Source of the DNA: Terrilactibacillus sp. S3-3
GTDB lineage: Bacteria > Bacillota > Bacilli > Bacillales > Sporolactobacillaceae
Assembly: GCA_030437565.1 (NCBI GenBank)
Contig: CP129291.1
Span: 3,472,001 to 3,536,000 of the forward strand
Length of the DNA stretch: 64,000 nucleotides
Reading direction: 5' to 3'
The notes beneath the pieces were generated by a model, which searched no databases, was not told the DNA's origin, and saw only the letters and a list, made by a program, of their open reading frames with translations. This document shows positions 40,403 through 49,702 of the stretch, piece after piece. Position numbers and translations under genes: made by a program. Within the stretch, counting starts at the first letter, position 1. Each line of letters opens with the position of its first letter.

Positions 40403-41145
40403 TTATTCCCCGGCAGCTAATTCCGCTAAGCGCTCGTTTGCATGATTATTAAAGGCGCCGCCATGATAACAAATAACGGTTTTAATCGGGAAATTCTTGA
40501 ATTTATGCAGCGACCGAAGCGCTGTTTCCATATCCGGGTATTGGCCGGATTAGGCCCCAGTAACTGACCGTCCTGTACAACCAAGGCATCCCCGGCAATT
40601 AACGTTTGGCTCGGCTCGTGATACAGACTGATGTGGCCCGGTGTGTGTCCAGGGGTGTGAATGACCGTCAGCCCACCGGCAAATGGCAGCCTTTCCTCGT
40701 CTTTTAAAGGATGGCTGACGACAGAGGGCGTGGATGCGGAAAACGCGTGTTCAAACGCTGAGCGCTGCTTTTCCGGCAGCGATTGGAGAATGGCCCGTTT
40801 CCTTTCAGAGCGCAATTTAATAAAAGGTTTTTCGCCATCAAGATACGGTTTGTCATTCTCATGAATATAGACGTCGATCGGCGAACGGCTCTCCGCTAGA
40901 AACTGAGGCAAGCTCCCAATATGGTCAATGTCCTGATGTGTCAGGATGATCGCTCGCGGCTCAGAGGCCGGAATCCCTGACTGCTCGATAAGATCCTTGA
41001 TCTTTTGAGCAAAGCCGGGCATTCCTGTATCCACAAGCACATAGCCGTCCGAATCGTAAACGACCGTTGGATGAACGACCATTTGCCGTTCGCCCAAATC
41101 CATCGATAAATCCAGCATTTCGATACCTTCATCCATTTTCATCAT
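40403..41145 (-). CDS. MBL-fold metallo-hydrolase
   Basis: About 246 residues. The dinuclear zinc site is complete: 'IILTHQDIDHIGSL' (HxDxDH variant of HxHxDH), His in 'VIHTPGHTPGHISLYHEP', Asp in 'TLIAGDALV' and, after a frameshift near 40535, His in 'KTVICYHGGAFNN'. This fits the glyoxalase II-like or lactonase group of MBL proteins. The HQDIDH pattern (second His replaced by Asp) is shared with some YflN-like members. The start is uncertain: AGGAGG lies about 25 bases before the ATG at 41145. Substrate unknown. Confidence 0.85.
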
Positions 41146-41310
41146 TCCAAAGCGCTATAGCTTTGGCCACCTCCTTTTTTATAATCAAAGAACCCCAGCT
41201 TTCCGTTTATGTAGTTTCATTATAATAAAATGAATGCTTCTTGCCGCTTTTCGTGCTCAAAGAATTCATTTGGCAAGATTAAACCGGCTTTTTAGACGAA
41301 AACCAAAGAA

Positions 41311-41344
41311 TGCCTGAAAGCAGCAATCGGCAATGCTTCAGGCA
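41311..41344 (-). terminator. Terminator after fni
   Basis: Arms TGCCTGAA and TTCAGGCA around an 18-base loop, with TTCTTTGGTTTTC following on the minus strand. It lies about 150 bp beyond the fni stop, so other signals may come first. The 41146-41497 gap holds nothing else I recognise. Confidence 0.5.
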
Positions 41345-41497
41345 ATCATCCCTTATGTATTTTGAAAAATTGGAAATGGCGTTCCATGCAAGATAATCTC
41401 ATCGACGTCGGCACCGTTTTATTCTAATCCGCCAGCCGTTGAGATAACAGGCCATGACGGGCTCCTGTTTCTGTGAACATAGTCAAAAAAAAACAAA

Positions 41498-42577
41498 TCA
41501 CCGGATCAGGGACAATTTAGCCGCCGGCCGCAACGATCGATTGGCCAGCATTTCAGCGGAGATGCCTCTCAGTTTCGCCCATTGATAAGGGAAACCGCTT
41601 AAGACCAAATCTTGATGACGCAACTGCTCCAAATTGCAGGCACCCATCATCAACATCAGCCCGGCCAGCTGCTTTTTCCAATTCTCAATGAGCTCAATCA
41701 GGCCATCCGCCCCGGTATCTAGAACCACACGGAGAAAAGAAGCGGAAACACCGACTGCCCCGGCTCCAAGTGAAAGAGCTTTCAGAGCATCAAGCGGGTT
41801 GCGAACACCGCCCGAGGCAAAAAAAGTGGCCGATCCAAAATATTTTTGCGCTTCAAGCAGTGAAATGACAGCGGACTGGCCCCAACCCTCCAGATAGCCA
41901 AATTCGTGCCCACTGCGACGCATATTTTCAATTGAGATAAAATTGGTCCCGCCTTTCCCGCTAACATCGATATAGCCCACGCCTGCCTGTAGCAGCCGGT
42001 GGATCACATTCCGGCTCATTCCGAATCCAACTTCCTTAACCACAACCGGCAGCTTAACAGCCGAGACAATTTGTTCGATGTGGTTCAGCCAGCGTGAGAA
42101 ATCCCGGTCACCTTCAGGCATGACTATTTCCTGCGGCGCATTGAGATGAATCTGCAGCCCATCAGCCTCAAGCATATCAATGGCTCTAACGGCCTCTTCT
42201 TTTCCCAGTTCCGCACCAATGTTGGCAAAAATAAAGCCGCTAGGATTCACTTTGCGCAATATTTGAAAAGTATCCCGCAGCTCCGGATTTTTTATCGCCG
42301 CTTTCTGCGATCCGGATGCGATGGCGATTCCCGTTGCCGCGGCCGCACGGGAAAGCTGTTCATAAATTTTTGTTTTTTCACTGCCGCCGGTCATCCCGTT
42401 TATAAAAAATGGCTGCGGCCAGTCGGCAAATGGAAGTCTAGCGGAAGGATCAATATCAGTGAGATTCAGTTCCGGCAAAGACTGATGAACAAACCTGACC
42501 GAATCAAAATCATTCTCCAGATTGGCAGTATCTTTTTTTTGAAACAAACGGATATGCTCATCCTTGCGAGATTCCAT
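41498..42577 (-). CDS. fni: Isopentenyl-diphosphate delta-isomerase type 2
   Basis: Intact 359-residue FMN enzyme interconverting IPP and DMAPP. 'ESRKDEHIRLF' at the N-terminus, 'FFINGMTGGSEKT', 'AIASGSQKAAI', 'IFANIGAELG', 'ADGLQIHLNAPQEIVMPEGDR' (substrate loop with N-x-x-Q-E), 'VVVKEVGFGMS', 'YIDVSGKGGTNF' and 'FASGGVRNPLDALKALSLGA' follow the IDI-2 order with the phosphate-binding glycines. The ATG at 42577 has AAAGGAC nearby and matches the family start; the longer open frame upstream is not conserved. Implies use of mevalonate-derived or scavenged IPP. Confidence 0.93.
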   Translation of the reverse strand: MESRKDEHIRLFQKKDTANLENDFDSVRFVHQSLPELNLTDIDPSARLPFADWPQPFFINGMTGGSEKTKIYEQLSRAAAATGIAIASGSQKAAIKNPELRDTFQILRKVNPSGFIFANIGAELGKEEAVRAIDMLEADGLQIHLNAPQEIVMPEGDRDFSRWLNHIEQIVSAVKLPVVVKEVGFGMSRNVIHRLLQAGVGYIDVSGKGGTNFISIENMRRSGHEFGYLEGWGQSAVISLLEAQKYFGSATFFASGGVRNPLDALKALSLGAGAVGVSASFLRVVLDTGADGLIELIENWKKQLAGLMLMMGACNLEQLRHQDLVLSGFPYQWAKLRGISAEMLANRSLRPAAKLSLIR

Positions 42578-43050
42578 CGCAACTTGTCCTTTCTGCCATT
42601 CCACAAATTCTCCTGCTATGAAGCAGCCGACTCGGGCATGCGGCGGGCAAGCTATAACAGCCTGTTCCGACAGGTCCGATTCGTAAAGCTTTCGATACCC
42701 CGGCGCGGCAAATCCCGATGCCGAAGATGCAAGTCGAAAGGCCACAGGGATGTGATTCTTGGTTCGGAATTCTGCATATACGGGATTTTATGATTCGATT
42801 CTAGCCAAGGTTTTATAAAGCGGCAAATTCTTTTTGCGGCAGTCACCGGGAGACTCAGGGAGAGACTGCGGTTCATCAGGCATATCAACTTTTCACCTTT
42901 TTTTCCAGTATTTCACCAAAGCAACATTTGTATGCGCTCGTACAGCTCCGGTTGGCAACGATCCGGGCCTGTCCGTGATTGTGAACAAGCGCGATCATGT
43001 ATGGGCGAAACGGCTCTCTCCCGTTATTTTTGCCCAATGTTCACCCTAAT
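42578..43050. other. Intergenic region, possible decayed coding
   Basis: Open minus-strand frames upstream of fni (42578-42745 and 42788-42890) have protein-like composition but no family match and no consistent frame. A 31-codon ORF from an ATG at about 42882 (MPDEPQSLPES...) has AAAGGTGAAAAG upstream; it is too short to call. Confidence 0.3.
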
Positions 43051-43514
43051 TTAACATAACACAATCATTGGTCCCGTGACGGCTTCCCCTTCTCTCTTCA
43101 TGACTGCTCCGGCAAATTTACGGCTGAATTCTTCTTGCCTATATCATTTCGCTGTCCGACATCTCAAGATCCACCTTAAAACCAGGAACACAATCTCTGC
43201 TCCACGTTCAGCAAGCTTACTTCCAATTGTGTTGACCGCCTCATACATCGTGTCATCTGATCCAAAAGTTGCAGCCTGCCCTTTTAAATCAATCTGATCC
43301 AAATCTTCACATATGTCAAGTGCTTCATCCAGCAGATCGCCGTCTCCAATCGTGCCGCTTCCGCATAGGATTCCATTCAATTCCCGGCCGTTGCATCGCA
43401 GGCATCTTTGACAACCGAGACCCAACCCGCTTTGCGAACGCCTTCAGCGATTTTCTCATCCATATCTTCCGTATTGCTTGCCTCGCTTGCATGGAGCACA
43501 CTAATTTTCGGTAT
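43051..43514 (-). pseudogene. Flavodoxin, broken
   Basis: FMN-binding electron carrier, about 150 residues if repaired. Visible are 'KISVLHASEASNTEDMDEKI' (phosphate loop, here SEASNTE), 'GILCGSGTIGDGDL' (FMN 50s loop, usually GSYTWGDG), 'IDLKGQAATFGSDDTMYEAV' (usually VFGSGDTAYE) and 'LAERGAEIV'. The C-terminus 'FSRKFAGAVMKREGEA' is in a third frame. The codon at the expected start is ATA, and a stretch around residues 45-50 is missing. With at least three lesions and substitutions in FMN loops it is more likely a real pseudogene than a sequencing artefact. Confidence 0.7.
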
Positions 43515-43537
43515 TCTAGTACCCCACTGTAGCTAAT

Positions 43538-43591
43538 AAAAAAAAAAAATACAGAAGAGATTCAGAACCCTCTCATGAATCCCTCTGTATT
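43538..43591 (-). terminator. Strong terminator with long T-run
   Basis: On the minus strand AATACAGAGGGATTCA...TGAATCTCTTCTGTATT pairs over about 16 positions and is followed by 12 Ts. It would end a transcript coming from the intron side. No gene body survives between it and the intron. Confidence 0.8.
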
Positions 43592-43725
43592 CCCCGCCTT
43601 ACACAAAATAATTTTCATATTCATGCCTGCAGCAGCTTGCTATTTTGCTTCAGAGATTTAAAAATGCCAATCGAACGTCATTAACGGGCAATCGAGTAGG
43701 AGGCTAATCATTATTTGATTAGCCG

Positions 43726-43768
43726 ACCTCTCACACACCGTGCGAACGGTTCCGTACACGGCGGTTCT
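43726..43768 (-). ncRNA. Group II intron domain V
   Basis: Catalytic hairpin located just after the maturase stop. The paired arms GCCGTGTACGG and CCGTTCGCACGGT surround GAA, followed by GTGTGAGAGG and domain VI. Assigned from position and arm pattern; the full fold was not computed. Confidence 0.65.
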
Positions 43769-43773
43769 AAAGT

Positions 43774-45032
43774 TTACAGCCTTACAGACAAATAATAATC
43801 AAGAAAACTTATATATTTTGCTCTTCGAAAAAGTTCGTTTGTTAGGGTTCTATCCAAAATATAGCTGCCGGCGACTCGCCAGTAGCCTTTCCTTGTGTTT
43901 GCCCATTCCCACGCTTTTCTTTTATCGGCCCCAAGTTTATTGAGCCAGTAAAATCGGGTACGGACTCTTTTCCACCGCTTCCAAGTGACCATTCGTATTC
44001 GCCTTCGGGTCCATTGGTCCATTCTACCCATGAGGCCTTTCATGTCGGCAAGCTTGTAGTAGTTTACCCAGCCTCGCACGGTTTGGTTTAGTCTTTCCTT
44101 TCTTTTGTTCACACTCATACCATTACTTCGTTCCGTTATGGACCGGATTTTCTCTTTCAACTTCTGTACACCCTTTGGATGCACTCTGAACCGGCCTTTT
44201 CCCTTGTGGATATAGAACCCATAGCCCAGAAATTTAATATGTTAGATATGGGTAATCTTCGTTTTCTGCCGATTCACTTTTAGTCGTAGTTTCCCTTCTA
44301 TGAACGGGAGAATGTGCTGGTATGTTCTCTCACAGCTTCTTTCACTTCTGCAGAATATGACGATATCATCGGCGTAACGGACAAATCGGTGATTTCTTAA
44401 TTCTAATTCTTTATCCAATTCGTTTAGCATGATATTGGCTAGAAGTGGACTTAGCGGTCCGCCTTGTGGAACCCCAAAATCATTTGTAGTCTTTACGCCT
44501 TTTATCATAATTCCAGCATTTTAGAAACTTGTGGATGAGTGAAATCACTCGTCCATCATGGATTGTCTCACTAAGTATCTGGATTAACTTGCTATGGTCG
44601 ACTGTGTCAAAATACTGTTCTAAGTCCAGGTCTACCACGCATTGATAGCCTTTATTGACGTTCTTTTGACATTGAAGAAGCGCATCATGTGTGCTCCTGC
44701 GGTCGGAATCCGTAGCTATTGTCCGAGAATTGCCTCTCATAAAGAGGATTTAGGACTTGTGCTATGGCTTGCTGGATCACTCGGTCCACGACTATAGGTA
44801 TCCCAAGTTTTCTTGTTTTCCCGTTATCTTTTGGTATTTCTACCCTTCTTACGGGTTGGGGTTTGTATGTCCCCTTCCGAATAGACAGGATGAGTTCCCT
44901 CCGGTGTTTGATAAGATATCCCAGAAGTTCATCTGTTGTCATCTTATCGATTCCACCTGCTCCTTTGTTCTTCTTCACCTTTTTGTAAGCTCGGTTCAGA
45001 TTATCTCTGGATAGAATTCGCTCAACATCCAT
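43774..45032 (-). CDS. ltrA: Group II intron reverse transcriptase/maturase
   Basis: About 420 residues, the short form without an endonuclease domain. RT motifs in order: 'GAGGIDKMTTDELLGYL', 'PVRRVEIPKDNGKTRKLGIP', 'SYGFRPQ', 'VVDLDLEQYFDTVDH', 'GVPQGGPLSPLLANIMLNELD', the catalytic 'FVRYADDIVIFCRS', 'KTKITHI' and the thumb. The maturase X domain follows with 'LNQTVRGWVNYYKLADM'. The reading is broken near 44700, 44500 and by an in-frame TAA near 44242, so activity as read is doubtful. Needed for splicing and reverse transcription of the host intron. Confidence 0.93.
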
Positions 45033-45583
45033 TCGCTCTGTCTCTCGCTGTTAGTGGTGTTGTTTTCAGTTATCCTCATTGAACGGTGCCCTCTACCATA
45101 CCTTTCCTGTTCCGCAGTATTTCTTTGGCAGTAGGTTTCTTCTTGTTTTCTGCACTTCGCTGTCCTTTGGTAACTTTCATTAACTTCCACTTCCTTTAGT
45201 TCAGCCCTTCCATCGATGCCTAGATCATCTTTGTACTATGGCTTCTGCTGACTTCTCACGATAAATCTTGTTTCAACCAAGCTTCCTACTCTGTTTCCAC
45301 TTGTCCGTGAGACCTCCCGTGGTAAGACGTTTCACTTTCCTTCCATGTACCCGCACCATTTACGCCTCCACATCCGGATAGCTTTTGGGCTTTGACTTGT
45401 TAAGCAGCCTCACCCTGTGAGAGTACGCCTGATGATGTTCGTGTTCCTCGGGTCAGAATTTTGCCTCCAGCTTCCTTCAGATTCCACTTCACAATGGACA
45501 CCCTTGCTTTTGGCTAATGGTTGGTCGCTACCTACCCCCATAACAGACTTTCACCGTCTAGCAAATCGCCATGCACGGCGCAC

Positions 45584-45665
45584 TTAAAAAATCCCTTAAG
45601 TAAAGGGATTTTTAAAAGCTTATCTGATTCTGCGAAAAACATAAATGGAGACGAAGAGATTCGAA
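45584..45665. repeat. 82-bp direct repeat, island end 1 (tRNA-Ala 3' end plus terminator)
   Basis: Nearly identical to 51676-51757 (about five differences). On the minus strand it contains the T-arm and acceptor 3' half of tRNA-Ala (TTCGAATCTCTTCGTCTCCA), a linker, and the hairpin AATCCCTTTACTTAAGGGATT with T-tail. Its left boundary is the exact 5' splice junction of the group II intron. Interpreted as the att site distal to the intact tRNA. Confidence 0.85.
45591..45613. terminator. Bidirectional terminator inside repeat copy 1
   Basis: ATCCCTT AAGT AAAGGGAT with A-run before and T-run after. It is the tRNA-Ala terminator duplicated with the island end and the target of the group II intron. 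Confidence 0.8.
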
Positions 45666-45758
45666 TTTAATCAGACTATCATTGATATGACGGGATAAAT
45701 TAGGCTTCATAAATGCCCTTGTTATGCCCTTATTCCATTTAAAAAAGAAAAACCATCA

Positions 45759-45792
45759 AACACCCTTCAAATTTGAGGGGGGTGTTTTTTTT
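45759..45792. terminator. Bidirectional terminator beside the HAD gene
   Basis: Stem ACACCCTTCAA with TTGAGGGGGTGT (one bulged G) and eight Ts after it on the plus strand; A-rich on the other side. About 95 bp from the HAD stop. Confidence 0.75.
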
Positions 45793-45884
45793 ATCATTAT
45801 CGCAAATACACTTGACTTATTATACTACGCATAGTCTTTTTTAAAAGAAAAAGATTCTCCTTACATTTTAATGAGAAAAGTCTG

Positions 45885-46666
45885 TTAATAATGGCTCAAA
45901 TTGGGGATCGAGTCTAGATAAGATAACTCCCTTATCCTTTCCACTATTTTAGACTCCACGCATTCAGTTAAAGGAATTGACTCGTTAGCGTAAAGTGACA
46001 ATTCCTCATGGTCGCCAACCATAATCGAAGTCCAGCACTCTTAAACATAGATATATCATTCGCATCATTCCCGAACGCAATGTAACTAAATTTTTCTACA
46101 CCAATCTTCTCTAATGCTGTCCATTTATCAACGTTCTTAGGGCTTATGTCAACTATATCTTCATTTCTATGACGATGAACAACGACTTCCATTAAAGATA
46201 GCTCGCTTACAAGCTTCTCAAAGTCATTGGCTGTTATAAAAAGCACTTTAACTACCGATGGTAGGGAATCAAGAGTTTTCCTATTTGCCAGCTGTCCGGG
46301 ATCCAAATTTCTTAATATCGGATGATCATTCGGTCCTGTATAAGCATAATCCCAATCGCTGTCAATCAAATAGGTTGCATTATATTTCGTAATGATTCTT
46401 TTAACTTCTTCCATTTCTTCCTGAGAAAATGAAGTAGAAAAAAGCCGCCCATTAACTGAAATAAGGGAGCCATTACCACCTATGAGTGTTAAACTTTTAA
46501 ATTCGTTTGGAATAATTGGTAATAATATATCTCTAATAGGTCGCGCTGAGGCAATAATAACATCATGACCAAGTTCAATTAAGTTGGTCAAAGTAAGAAC
46601 AATATTTTTAGATAAAGGCTTACCTTCAAAACAAATTGTACCATCTAGGTCAAATACAAACCTCAT
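45885..46666 (-). CDS. HAD-superfamily (Cof-type, IIB) phosphatase
   Basis: About 260 residues. Motif I 'FVFDLDGTICFEGK' with both Asp, motif II 'DVIIASARPIRD', Lys in 'VDISPKNVDKWTALEK' and motif IV 'YIAFGNDANDISMFKSAG' are all present, with the IIB cap between motifs II and III. A break near 46035 gives a wrong early stop at 45968; the other frame continues 'IMVGDHEELSLYANESIPLT' to 45885, the normal Cof ending. Dephosphorylates sugar phosphates, FMN or PLP-like metabolites. AT-rich codon use. Divergent from the P450 across a 278-bp AT-rich gap. Confidence 0.88.
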
Positions 46667-47235
46667 TGTTTTCTCCTTCTCGTTTCAAGAATTCACAATA
46701 CAGAAATTGTGTTCTTCATTTTGAAATTATACCACTTTCTTAGAATTTCCAGAAAATCTAGATACGTCTTTTATATAGAAATATAATACAGTCAATTCTA
46801 ATATATGCTTATAATAAGAATCGAATTAATCAATATTTTATAGTATATTATAAAATATTATGTGAATTCAAGTCTTTTTTTCCTGTTTACCATATTATAC
46901 TTAATTTGTATATAGAAAAAACAAAAAAAACAGGAGGGTTTACTATGCCTACAAATGTTAAAGCATTCATTAACCCAAGAGAAGAGTTGATCAATAGAAT
47001 AACTTCTGATAGACAGTCTTTTTACAACTATCTAGGCAAGCAATGTCCCGTATGCTCAGAAGAATTAAATGCTTGGATGATTTTTGATCATGGGTTGATC
47101 AAAAGTTTTCTGAATGATAAGAGGTTTACAGCTAATAGAAAAGAAGAATTCATAAAAAGACTAAATTTAGATGAAAAACAAGAAAATATATTATGTTCAT
47201 TCTACTCAAGATGGTTGATGTATATGGAGTGCTAG

Positions 47236-48745
47236 AGGTCAAGTCTTTTTTTATGTGTAAATTCACCTTAGCTAAGATAGAGTGATTATCCTGGATAAAG
47301 AGTTGTTACGTTACTCGAACGATCAGGTGATTTTGGCTGTTTGGCCCTCCATTCAAAATAGTCTTCCATTTTCAGATAGTGGCGTCCTTCTATCCATTTT
47401 TCGTCCTTCTCCATAAGAACAGAGCCCATCAGACGAATCACAGATTGGCGGTTAGGGAAAATACGGATAACCCGTTCCCGACGGCGAAATTCCTCATTGA
47501 GCCGTTCCATCCCGTTAGTTGTCCGGAGCGACGTCGATAGGGTTCTGGTAGAGGAAGCACCGCCGTCACGTCATCAAAGGCATCCTCCACAAGCTCCGTC
47601 ACTTTTGGTGCTTTGTCCTGATAATCCTTTAGAAAAGCATTAAGCAAGGTTCGAGCGACTTCCAGATTCGGCGCATAGAGAATCGCCTTCACTTGTTCGG
47701 TTCCTTCGCTTTTGAGAGCTTTTGGCAACCGATCATGGACATTGCGCAGGAAGTGAGCCTGACACCGCTGCCAAGTAGCCCCTTGAAACGCTTTTTGAAC
47801 CGCACTCACGAGACCGCCGTGGTCATCGCTGATCACCATGTCAACGCCTTTTAGACCGCGTGATTTCAGCCAGTCAAAAAATAATTTTTCCAGGCGTCGG
47901 TGCTTTCGCTGTCATCGATTTTCAGACCTAGAATCGTTCGGTATCCTTTGTCGTTGATACCGTAGCTGATCAGCACGCCACAGGAGCGGACACGCCCGTT
48001 TTCTCGTACCTTCGTATAAACCGCATCAACGAATATACGGAACGGATAGTTGCCCCTCAAAGGACGGTTATTCCAGCCTTTAACCACTGGATCCAGCTGC
48101 CCGCAAAGATCCGATACAGTCGTTTTCGAAAAGTCTGTGCCACAAAGCTCTTCAGTAATTTGACTTACGCGACGTGTGGAGACGCCGTTAATAACCATCT
48201 CCATTAGGGATAGAACCAGCGCCTGCTCACTGCGCTGGTAACGCTTAAAGAGATCAGTAGAAAAATGGCCATTACGCAGGCGGGGAACATTGAGTGAAAG
48301 AGTACCCACGCGCGTCTTGAGTTGACGGGGATACGAGCCGTTACGGTAGTCCGTCCGTGCCTCACTGCGTTCGTACTTTTCGGCGCTCACCTGCTCGCCG
48401 GCCTGTGCTTTTAAAACTTGATTTAAAATCGTCTCCAAAAGGATATTCATGCCCGATTCTTTAGAATTACCAAGAAATAATTGATGCAAAAGTTGCTCAT
48501 CTAGAGTAATCTGTAATTGAGTCATCCTGTCTCTCCTTTAGAATTGGTTTGGTTAACTCTATTCTAACTAAGATGACGGGCTCTGGCTCATTTTCTATAT
48601 GAAAAAAATGAAAGAGACGAGTAAATAAAATCCTGCTGTTTTTCTGGAGGGGGCTGGCCAGCCCCCTCCAGAAAAAAACAGAAACCCGGTCTAACATTTT
48701 CTCATATTCAGATAACCCTTTTTACACAATTATACTGGCTCAACT
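47236..48745 (-). mobile_element. IS256-family insertion sequence, copy 2
   Basis: 1,510 bp, almost identical to copy 1 (34295-35806) and in the same orientation. Flanked by the perfect 8-bp direct repeat AGTGCTAG (47228-47235 and 48746-48753). It splits the P450 gene. Near-identity of the two copies suggests recent transposition. Confidence 0.94.
47286..48525 (-). CDS. IS256-family transposase (copy 2)
   Basis: About 413 residues, better preserved than copy 1. From ATG at 48525 it reads through 'ERSEARTDYRNGSYPRQLKT', 'CGTDFSKTTVSDLCGQLDP', the first catalytic Asp 'RIFVDAVYTKVRENG' and 'TILGLKIDDSES', then breaks near 47870. The middle has 'MVISDDHGGLVSAV' with the second Asp and 'WQRCQAHFLRNVHDRLPK', and after breaks near 47530 the C-terminal 'MERLNEEFRRRERVIRI' with the Glu. 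It binds the terminal repeats and catalyses copy-paste transposition. Transcription opposes the P450. Confidence 0.92.
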
Positions 48746-49702
48746 AGTGCTAGAAGCACTCTCAGTTAAGAAAAAAGATACAAATACCGATAAGCAAGCT
48801 AAGTGGAGATGTGCCTGAAACAGCTCGTATTTTATCTTTACGCCTCTTAGATAGGATCAGAGCAAATGACGTAGTTGATGTAGAAAAAGAAATATCAGAA
48901 CCCTTTGTTCGGGGAATAATGTCTGAACTTCTGGGGCTGAGCGAAGAAGACTATAGCAAAGTATTAACACTTGCAACTAGTGCAGTTAGTTTTCTATGGG
49001 AACCATCTCCTTCTCAAGAGTTAATCAGTACAATAGTTTCAATAAGGAGAACTTTTGAAGTTATATCGGAAATTATAGAAAATGGCAGATATAAAGAAAA
49101 TAAACTTTTAGATTATTTAATCAGAAGTGTTGGTTTCAATGATGAAAGCCTGGCTTTGATTACAAATGTTACTGTGGATGGTCATGAACCTTTTGTAAGC
49201 GCGGTCAAGTCACACATATACTTATATTTATCATGCCTTAACAGTAATAATAAAATATTTTCTGAAGAACTATCCAAAAAGATTGAAGAGAAGTTTTTAA
49301 GACTTGAGGCACCTTTTCCTTATTGTGCAAGAAACGCACTAGAAGACATTAATATTGGTGGAAAAGTAATTAAGAAGGGCCAACGAGTAATATTCTTCAT
49401 ATCTGCAGGTAATATCGATCCATATGTATTTAATGACTCAAAATGTCCATATTCAGAAGAGCATCCCTCAAAAAACCTCACATTTGGTGTTGGTCGCCAT
49501 TATTGTTTAGGAGCCAATATCACAGATTAAGCATAAAGCAATTTTCTGACGCTTTTACTCAATATATAAAAGAGAATCCTAAAATACACATTTTGAAAAG
49601 TGAATGGAAAGATACGTTTTGGGTTCAGAACATTAAAAGATTTCGCTATTAATAATCAATAGAAATTTGAATAGTGTAAAAAATATTTTAGGAGTCTTCT
49701 AT

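Larger units (their letters stand above)
43691..45583 (-). mobile_element. Group II intron
   Basis: About 1,893 bp on the minus strand. The 5' end reads GTGCGCC (45583 downward). The 3' part has a domain V (about 43726-43768, AACCGCCGTGTACGG with GTTCGCACGGT), a domain VI stem GGCTAATCA/TGATTAGCC and the end CTACTCGAT at 43691. The 5' exon is a terminator hairpin plus TTTTTTAA, and exon sequence resumes with TGC. The island repeat copy at 51.68 kb has AATGC at this junction, which confirms the boundaries. Insertion just after a terminator is the habit of class C introns. Confidence 0.88.
46945..49652 (+). pseudogene. Cytochrome P450-like gene interrupted by IS256 copy 2
   Basis: P450 of about 397 residues when the IS (47236-48745) and one 8-bp duplication are removed. 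The 5' part (46945-47235) starts after AGGAGG and gives 'INPREELINRITSD' and 'FLNDKRFTANRKEEF'. The 3' part (48754-49652) resumes in the same frame with 'KHSQLRKKIQ', except for a TAG formed in the duplicated bases. The heme loop 'TFGVGRHYCLGA' is canonical. The K-helix reads 'IEEKFLRLEAPF', not ExxR, and the I-helix 'VTVDGHEPFVSA' lacks the usual Thr. A break near 49525 precedes the end. Non-functional as assembled. Confidence 0.85.

Noticed and set aside
42652..42888. Possible mevalonate-pathway gene upstream of fni
   Set aside because: No kinase motif (GHMP or Walker-like) was found in any frame, so I do not claim mvaK.
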